Below are positions 58,621 through 64,000 of a DNA stretch of 64,000 nt, piece by piece. The notes below the pieces were generated by a model. That model saw nothing but the letters and a program-made list of their open reading frames with translations, was not told where the DNA came from and did not search any database. Numbering within the stretch: position 1 is the first letter of the stretch; the number at the start of each line of letters is the position of its first letter. Source of the DNA: Anaerolineae bacterium. Lineage in GTDB: Bacteria; Chloroflexota; Anaerolineae; 4572-78; J111. Made by a program: the position numbers and the translations under genes. The stretch lies in NCBI GenBank assembly GCA_023382535.1, contig JAHDWA010000027.1, positions 55,368-119,367 on the forward strand, written 5' to 3'.

Positions 58621-61038
58621 ATGGGCGTCATTCGGTATAAAATTTGGAGCGATTTGTGGAACAACAAAGGCCGCACCTTGCAGGTCGTGCTGATTATTGC
58701 CATGGGCGCTTTTGCCATTGGCATGATCATTGGCGGCAGCAGCGCTGTTGGTATCCGCATGGGCCAGATCTGGCAGGCTTCAGCGCCGTCCATGATTAAT
58801 CTCTGGGTAGATCCCCGGATTGACGACAACGAATTGACAGCGCTAAAAAGCGTCAAAGGGATCGAAGATATTGAAGGTTATCTATCCACCACCATTGAGT
58901 GGCGCTTGAGTCCCGATCAACCCTGGCAGCCGGGAGGCTTGATCGCCCGTGATGATTACAAAGACCAGACGTTTAATAAATTGGAACTGCTCAGCGGCCG
59001 CTGGCCGACACGCAAAGGGTTGGCCGTCGAAAAAAGTGCGGATACTTATTTTAAGATTTACCAGGGCCAGCAGCTCTATATTCGCATCAATGATCACGAA
59101 TACACCCGGCGGATTGAGGGCACCGTTTACAATCCCATGGTCAATCCACCCGGGTTCGGGGGCAAGGCTCAGTTTTACGCCAGCCGTGATGAGTACACGA
59201 ATTTGACCGGCGAAGAAGACTTTAATCAAATTCTGGCCTCTGCTCCGGTCTACGAGCCGGCCACAGTGACAGATGTGGTCGAGCGCCTGCAGCGCCAGTT
59301 GGAAAAACAGGATATAGACAGCGGCGGGGCCGCGCCCGTTGACGGCGACCGGCGGATGATTGATCCAGAAAAACACTTTTTACAAAATACCCTTGACGCC
59401 ATCTTTTTGATCCTGGGCGTGATGAGCGGCCTGGCCTTGATTTTAGGCTTGCTGCTGGTCTACAATACGATTACGGCTATTGTCAGCCAGCAAGTTAGCC
59501 AAATCGGGGTGATGAAGGCGATTGGAGCCAGTACCGGCCAGATCTTACTGGTTTATTTCAGCAGCATTTTTATTTATGGTTTCCTGGCCTTGCTGGTAGC
59601 TGTTCCGTTGGGGGCTATCGGCGCGCAGCAGTTGACGAACTTCCTGCTATACTTCTTTAATATCGAACCTGGCCCCTTCACTGTTTCGCCTGCGGCGGTG
59701 GTGGCTCAGGTGGTCATCGCCTTGCTGGCCCCATTGCTGGCTTCGCTTGGGCCGATTTTTGGGGGAGCGCGGATCACCGTGCGCGAGGCGATTAGCACCT
59801 ACGGCCTGGGTGGCGGCGGTGAGGGCCGCCTGGAACGCCTGCTGGCCAGGGTCCAGCGTCTCTCCCGGCTGGTCCTGTTGACCCTCAGCAATACGTTTCG
59901 CAACAAGGGCCGGGTAATCCTGACCCAACTGACCCTGGTCGGCAGCGGCTTGATCTTTATGATGATCATGAGCGTGCAGGACTCGGTGGCTTATACCTTC
60001 GGCGACGTTTTATTCTCCATCCTCAGGTTCAACGTTAGCCTGCAATTTGAGCATCCTGAACGGATTAAGGAAGTTGAAAGCCTGACCCGCACTTATCCGG
60101 GGGTCAAAAATATAGAGATCTGGGGCCTGACCACTATCAAAATCCGGCCGGCGGGCCAGCCAGAGTCAAACGCCGATAAAACGGCAGATACATTTGGCGT
60201 ACCCTTGCCTACTATCCTCTATGGGCCGCAGTTACGGGCCGGGCGCTGGCTGCAGCCAGGAGACCGCCATGCGGTTGTGCTCAACCAGAAGCTGGCCGAG
60301 GAAATTGGGGTGAAGGTGGGAGATTGGGTTACTTTAGACAGCGGCAGCCACGGTGAATCCAGGTGGCTGGTCGTCGGCCTGCTGTTTGATCCGATTATTA
60401 CCGCTTCGGTCCACGCACCGCGTGAAACCCTGCTGCGCGAACTTGACAGCGTCAATAAGGCCGGTACCGTCTGGATTCAAACCCATCAAACCGACGCAGC
60501 CAGCGAAGCCAACGTGGCCCTCGGGCTGCGCACCTACTATGACGCCCATGAGCTAAAGTTAAATCCAGAAGGCCCCTTTGCCGGTAAAGATACCGCCAGC
60601 CAGATTACCGCCCAAATTCTTAACAATTTTGGGATCATCGTCAAAATGCTGGCGGCTATGGCGATCATTATTGCCCTGGTTGGCAGTATTGCCCTGAGCG
60701 GGGTGCTTTCACTCAACGTGCGGGAGCGCACCCGCGAAATCGGGGTGATGCGGGCCATCGGCGCGTCGTCGTGGTCGGTGGCCGGGCTGTTCATCGGCGA
60801 GGGGTTAGTTTTGGGCCTGCTCAGTTGGCTCATTGCTCTGCCCTTAAGCCTCCCGGCAGGCTACTTGATGACCCAGGCTATCGGCGCAGCCGTAAACAGC
60901 GAAATCGTCTTTCATTACACCCCGGCTGGGGCGCTCTATTGGCTGGGCATTATTACCCTATTGGCCCTTGTCGCCAGTTGGCTGCCCGCGCAGGGCGCGA
61001 CTCGTGTCAGCGTGCGGGAGAGTTTGGCCTATCAGTAA
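58621..61038 (+). CDS. FtsX-like ABC transporter permease, two-domain
   Basis: A protein of 805 residues in a MacB/LolC-like layout: an N-terminal helix (VLIIAMGAFAIGMIIGGSSA), a large extracytoplasmic domain (about 45-250), the first FtsX block with three helices (about 260-400, ending in GARITVREAISTYGLG), a second N-terminal-like segment (LLTLSNTFRNKGRVILTQLT), another outer domain and a C-terminal FtsX block (VRERTREIGVMRAIGASSWS). It would export or mechanically couple lipoproteins or peptides with an ATPase, but no ATPase gene is adjacent. GGAGGGG precedes the ATG. Confidence 0.9.
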   Translation: MGVIRYKIWSDLWNNKGRTLQVVLIIAMGAFAIGMIIGGSSAVGIRMGQIWQASAPSMINLWVDPRIDDNELTALKSVKGIEDIEGYLSTTIEWRLSPDQPWQPGGLIARDDYKDQTFNKLELLSGRWPTRKGLAVEKSADTYFKIYQGQQLYIRINDHEYTRRIEGTVYNPMVNPPGFGGKAQFYASRDEYTNLTGEEDFNQILASAPVYEPATVTDVVERLQRQLEKQDIDSGGAAPVDGDRRMIDPEKHFLQNTLDAIFLILGVMSGLALILGLLLVYNTITAIVSQQVSQIGVMKAIGASTGQILLVYFSSIFIYGFLALLVAVPLGAIGAQQLTNFLLYFFNIEPGPFTVSPAAVVAQVVIALLAPLLASLGPIFGGARITVREAISTYGLGGGGEGRLERLLARVQRLSRLVLLTLSNTFRNKGRVILTQLTLVGSGLIFMMIMSVQDSVAYTFGDVLFSILRFNVSLQFEHPERIKEVESLTRTYPGVKNIEIWGLTTIKIRPAGQPESNADKTADTFGVPLPTILYGPQLRAGRWLQPGDRHAVVLNQKLAEEIGVKVGDWVTLDSGSHGESRWLVVGLLFDPIITASVHAPRETLLRELDSVNKAGTVWIQTHQTDAASEANVALGLRTYYDAHELKLNPEGPFAGKDTASQITAQILNNFGIIVKMLAAMAIIIALVGSIALSGVLSLNVRERTREIGVMRAIGASSWSVAGLFIGEGLVLGLLSWLIALPLSLPAGYLMTQAIGAAVNSEIVFHYTPAGALYWLGIITLLALVASWLPAQGATRVSVRESLAYQ

Positions 61039-61062
61039 GAGAGAGAATTCCCATCTCATTTT

Positions 61063-61107
61063 CGTCTCACAGGGACGTTGCGTGCAACGTCCCTGTGAGA
61101 CGATTTT
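61063..61107. terminator. Long perfect-palindrome terminator
   Basis: Two 19-nt perfect arms (CGTCTCACAGGGACGTTGC and complement) with a 2-nt GT centre, followed by ATTTTTA on the plus strand. It lies between the convergent permease and LysM-PD40 genes and can act for both. The core GGGACGTTGC/GCAACGTCCC is reminiscent of palindromic repeats in cyanobacteria. Confidence 0.88.
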
Positions 61108-62417
61108 TATTTGGACCAGGAAATCTGCTCGTCCAGCCAGTCCCGTGTAAAGTAAGGCTCGACCACTTTGGGGATTTTGTAAATACCCCCATCGTAGGCA
61201 AAAAGCTGCCGGCGCTCGCTGCCGTCGGCGCGGACGAGCCAGATGCCCCAATTCCCCCCGGCGTCCGACAGGTAAGCAATCCACTGCCCATCCGGCGACC
61301 AGGCGGGCAGCCCTTCAATGCTGCCATCGCTGGTCAGTTGGCGCTTACCGGCGCCATCGGCATTAATGATGTAGAGGTCCCAACTGCCGCCGGCCGGACT
61401 CTGGTAGGCAATTTGATTTCCTATCGGCGACCAATCGGGGTGGGCGGCTTCAGCCTCCTGGACCACCGGCCCCAGCATATTGAAGCCGGTCTCCCACGGC
61501 TTGGCCGGGATGGCCCGGGCCAGCCACAGGCCGCAGCGGTTGCCGGTCACATCACAGCCGCGATAGACAAAGCGGTCGTTGTCGGGCGCCCAGGAAGGCT
61601 GCTGGCCGGCGATACGCAAATCTTCCTCGCCGGAACCGTCGGCATTGATAACCAAAATGCGGATGATGCCGTCGCCGTTGCGGCCGGTATCAAACAACAG
61701 CCGCTTGCTATCCGGCGACCAGTCGGGGTGGGAGTCTTCCCAAAAGCCGCCGGTGCCGCGCAGCTCGGTCCCGTCGAGGGTGGTATTGGCCAGGTAGCGG
61801 GCGGGGACAGGCTCGGCGCAGTCTGCATAAGGGCTGTCCTCGCGGGTTGGCTCGCCCCAGCCGCGGAAAGCCAGCCGCGTCCCATCGGGCGAGAGGGCCG
61901 GTTCGCTGACGTTGTTCAGGACAAAGACGCGCCGGTTGGCCTGGCAGGCCGCTCCATCCTTGAGACAGGCGGGCACATCAATAACGTTGATTTCGTAAGT
62001 GCAGCGCTCCGGCGAATTGTTCCAGAAGCTAAAAGCGATGTGGCCGCTCGGATTGGTCGCGGAGACAGGGGTCTGCTGGGCCGCAGCCGCTACTACCGGC
62101 GCAGAGGGTTGCGTCTCCGCTGGCAGCGCTCCCGCTGCCGGAATCCACAACTTAGCCCCCGAAACGATGATGTTGGGATCTTGAATCAGCAGAAAACCGG
62201 CATCGTCCGCGTGTTTGGCATTGGTTGCCGTTATAATCTCGGTAAAGCGGTTGCCATCCCCCAGGTATTTCTCGGCCACTTTCCACAGGGTGTCATCGGC
62301 CTGGATGATGTAAGCCTGGCCGTCGCCTTCCTGGGCCAGGGCTACGGCTGGAACGCTGAAATAGATTCCCACGATGAGAGCCAGCCCTCCCAAAACGGCT
62401 TTCAACGAATAAGGCAT
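61107..62417 (-). CDS. Secreted LysM and PD40 (TolB-like) propeller protein
   Basis: A protein of 436 residues. A signal peptide (about 1-28, KAVLGGLALIVGIYFSVPAVALAQ), a LysM domain (about 34-93, YIIQADDTLWKVAEKYLG) and a short linker are followed by about six PD40 beta-propeller blades: LSPDGTRLAFRG, HPDWSPDSKRLLFD, QPSWAPDNDRFVYRG, HPDWSPIGNQIAYQ, LPAWSPDGQWIAYL. LysM binds peptidoglycan or chitin-like glycans, so the propeller is probably displayed on the wall. GGAGGGG precedes the ATG. Cysteines at QANRRVFV/CAEPVP may be bridged. Ligand unknown. Confidence 0.88.
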   Translation of the reverse strand: MPYSLKAVLGGLALIVGIYFSVPAVALAQEGDGQAYIIQADDTLWKVAEKYLGDGNRFTEIITATNAKHADDAGFLLIQDPNIIVSGAKLWIPAAGALPAETQPSAPVVAAAAQQTPVSATNPSGHIAFSFWNNSPERCTYEINVIDVPACLKDGAACQANRRVFVLNNVSEPALSPDGTRLAFRGWGEPTREDSPYADCAEPVPARYLANTTLDGTELRGTGGFWEDSHPDWSPDSKRLLFDTGRNGDGIIRILVINADGSGEEDLRIAGQQPSWAPDNDRFVYRGCDVTGNRCGLWLARAIPAKPWETGFNMLGPVVQEAEAAHPDWSPIGNQIAYQSPAGGSWDLYIINADGAGKRQLTSDGSIEGLPAWSPDGQWIAYLSDAGGNWGIWLVRADGSERRQLFAYDGGIYKIPKVVEPYFTRDWLDEQISWSK

Positions 62418-62541
62418 GATTCCCCTCCAAAAAATTGTTCTGATCTGGTCTATTCTTTATACTCGGCTAGGCTGAGAAGCTTCACTCCACCTCAGGGGGT
62501 GGAGTTAGCGGATAATTGCCAACAAAATTCAAACTTCTTTG

Positions 62542-62550
62542 TGGTATAAT
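62542..62550 (+). promoter_or_regulatory. Extended -10 promoter of the propeller gene
   Basis: TGG plus TATAAT, 54 nt before the ATG. No good -35 hexamer is visible. It is the same TTGTGGTATAAT-type element as at 10433. Confidence 0.55.
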
Positions 62551-62604
62551 GGAGTGGGGGAAAGATTTTCAAAATCTCAACCATTAGGTTCAAAGAGGAA
62601 CCCC

Positions 62605-63927
62605 ATGAAATTTGAATACCATCGTCTTTTGAGGTGCGCGGGCAGCATGCTGCTGGCGATTGGACTGCTGGGATTAGCTCTTGGCATGGTGCAGGGAGCA
62701 GGCAGCCTGACCCGCGTCACCACCGCCTCGCCCGCTAACCGGGACAGCGGCTTCCCCAGTGTAAACGCCGATGGCAGTAAAGTTGTCTTTATGAGCGACT
62801 CCGATTTTTTTAACCAAGGTATTGGGACGCTTGAGACCGAAATCTGGCTGTACGATACGAAAACCCTAACCCTCACGCGTCTGACCACAAAAGCGGGGGA
62901 TGGTTTTCGGCAGAGTCTGTTGCCGAGCATCAGCGCCGCTGGCAGTAAAGTTGTCTTCCAGAGCGACTCCGATTTCTTGGGCCAGGGGATTCAATCCTTA
63001 AATCAGGAAGTCTGGTTATATGGTACAACTACGATGGTTTTCACTCGTGTTACTACCTCACCTGACCGTCAATTGGACATTTTCGTTCCAAAAATTAGCG
63101 CCGATGGCAGAAAAATTGTCTTTCAAAGTGATTCGGACTTTTTCGGGCAAGGTATTCAGCCATATCAGGACGAAATCTGGCTGTACGACACCCAAACCAT
63201 GACTTTTACCCGCCTCACCACCGCTTCGCACCCTAATCGCCGCAGCAATAATCCTAATCTCACTGCTGACGGCACAAAAATTACCTTCAGCAGCGACTCC
63301 GACTTTCTGGGGTCTGGAATTCCCGCTGGACAATCCGAAGTTTGGCTGTATGATACAGGAACGATGAGCCTGACCCGGATTACCACAGCCTCACATCCTA
63401 ATCGTTCTAGTTACAATACTAATATAAGCGCTGATGGAAAGAAGATAGCCTTCCAGAGTGACTCGGATTTTTTAGGCCAAGGTATCCCTGATAATCAAAC
63501 TGAAATCTGGCTGTATGATATGGCAACCAAGGCGTTGACTCGTATTACGACAGCATCGGACGAAAATCGAGATAGTTACATAAGTAGCATCAATGCCGAT
63601 GGCACAAAGATAGCCATTACCAGCGACTCGGATTTTTTTGGCCAGGGCATCCCTGATAGCCAGGAGGAAATCTGGCTCTACAATACGGCTACCATGACCC
63701 TGACCCGCATTACTACCGCCTCGGCACCGTTACGAGACAGTTCTACCGCCAGCCTGAGCGCCGACGGCACAACGATTGCTTTTAACAGTTTATCTGATTT
63801 CCTCGGCCAGGGAATACCCACAGACCAGCTTGAAATCTGGCTTTATCGGCAAAATGACATTCCGAATGAGGGTATATTTTACAAGACCTATTTACCCCTT
63901 GTTTTGAAGCTATCACCGCAATTTTGA
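62605..63927 (+). CDS. Secreted seven-bladed beta-propeller protein
   Basis: A protein of 440 residues. A signal peptide (about 5-32, SMLLAIGLLGLALGMVQGAG) is followed by seven consecutive repeats of about 54-58 residues of the form TRITTAS-x-N-x-x-S-x-x-x-ISADGTKIAFQSDSDF-x-GQGIP-x-x-Q-x-EIWLYD. Seven blades make a closed propeller. The final residues, FYKTYLPLVLKLSPQF, look like the YLPLVLK-type C-terminal tail common in Chloroflexota secreted proteins (recalled, not searched). AGAGGAA precedes ATG 62605. No catalytic residues seen; probably binding. Nothing is seen in the last 70 bases of the window. Confidence 0.85.
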   Translation: MKFEYHRLLRCAGSMLLAIGLLGLALGMVQGAGSLTRVTTASPANRDSGFPSVNADGSKVVFMSDSDFFNQGIGTLETEIWLYDTKTLTLTRLTTKAGDGFRQSLLPSISAAGSKVVFQSDSDFLGQGIQSLNQEVWLYGTTTMVFTRVTTSPDRQLDIFVPKISADGRKIVFQSDSDFFGQGIQPYQDEIWLYDTQTMTFTRLTTASHPNRRSNNPNLTADGTKITFSSDSDFLGSGIPAGQSEVWLYDTGTMSLTRITTASHPNRSSYNTNISADGKKIAFQSDSDFLGQGIPDNQTEIWLYDMATKALTRITTASDENRDSYISSINADGTKIAITSDSDFFGQGIPDSQEEIWLYNTATMTLTRITTASAPLRDSSTASLSADGTTIAFNSLSDFLGQGIPTDQLEIWLYRQNDIPNEGIFYKTYLPLVLKLSPQF

Positions 63928-64000
63928 TTTTGAAATACAACCATTGTAACTACTCAGGCTGGTCTACTTGCCTGAGGATAAAGGAACTCAGGGCAATAGG

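Noticed and set aside
60771..62549. 592-codon open frame across the end of the permease and antisense to the LysM-PD40 gene
   Set aside because: It crosses a strong terminator palindrome and two well-supported genes and has no start signal.
1..64000. rRNA, tRNA genes, prophage or transposase genes
   Set aside because: No cloverleaf with a GGTTCGAATC-type T arm, no rRNA sequence and no integrase, capsid or transposase reading frame was found while reading intergenic regions; absence is judged by eye only.

Overview
The window is a GC-rich (roughly 58-60 %), densely coded bacterial chromosome segment, most likely from a Chloroflexota bacterium of the Anaerolineae/Ardenticatenia/Caldilinea type. 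This is an inference from several traits: many surface proteins with long (PT)n stalks behind a single membrane helix or lipobox, bacterial SH3 domains on those stalks, a Gram-positive-type LexA box, a RuBisCO-like protein, GAF-SpoIIE regulators, a secreted propeller protein ending in YLPLVLK, and many dispersed quasi-palindromes. No rRNA, tRNA, CRISPR array, prophage or complete transposon was found.

Layout. 1-970: end of a membrane PH-like protein and a DUF2585 protein (+). 1051-10319: a minus-strand block of stalked surface proteins (1051, 6687, 7828, 8622), a secreted metallopeptidase, a PLP aminotransferase, an AEC transporter and a RecA/ImuA-like protein whose promoter contains a LexA box. 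10469-13171: arginase and a GAF-GAF-SpoIIE phosphatase (+). 13426-14748: MFS transporter (-). 14841-16885: Rieske fusion protein and a small ORF (+). 17256-20252: a 998-residue acidic protein with about 19 copies of a LPDWL-type motif and a TPR-like tail. 20413-23482: ndk, a beta-solenoid membrane protein, a small membrane protein and nnr (+). 23542-32664 (-): YtxH and small membrane proteins, mnmA with a cysteine desulfurase, the operon sppA-pdp-K+ channel, a 50-residue peptide and a DUF2723 membrane protein. 32958-41020: UbiB kinase (+), adenylate cyclase (-), B12-binding radical SAM protein, 7TM histidine kinase and SDR (+). 41046-45130 (-): hpt, CNNM/CBS protein, stalked metallopeptidase-like protein, rph. 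45231-49632: STAS protein (+), SPFH-HTH fusion and partner (-), proS behind an attenuator-like leader (+), an AT-rich Imm31-like gene (+). 49734-50397: vapBC (-). 50532-55858: dynamin-like GTPase, SDR, XPB-like helicase, RuBisCO-like protein (+). 56008-58430: cupin, GT4 glycosyltransferase, MBL hydrolase (-). 58621-63927: FtsX-type permease (+), LysM-PD40 protein (-), secreted seven-bladed propeller (+).

The genes are mostly housekeeping and cell-envelope functions arranged as short operons. tRNA maturation and charging (mnmA with desulfurase, proS, rph) and nucleotide or metabolite salvage and repair (ndk, pdp, hpt, nnr) are well represented. Signalling genes (cyclase, 7TM kinase, SpoIIE and STAS proteins) are scattered.

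The most unusual items are: the LPDWL-array protein, which is still growing by tandem duplication; dispersed quasi-palindromes whose arms are built from 6-9-nt sub-repeats, one inserted in frame inside a helicase gene; a LexA-box promoter on a RecA-like protein lacking a Walker A lysine; the short hairpin leader of proS; and an SPFH-domain protein fused to an excisionase-type HTH.
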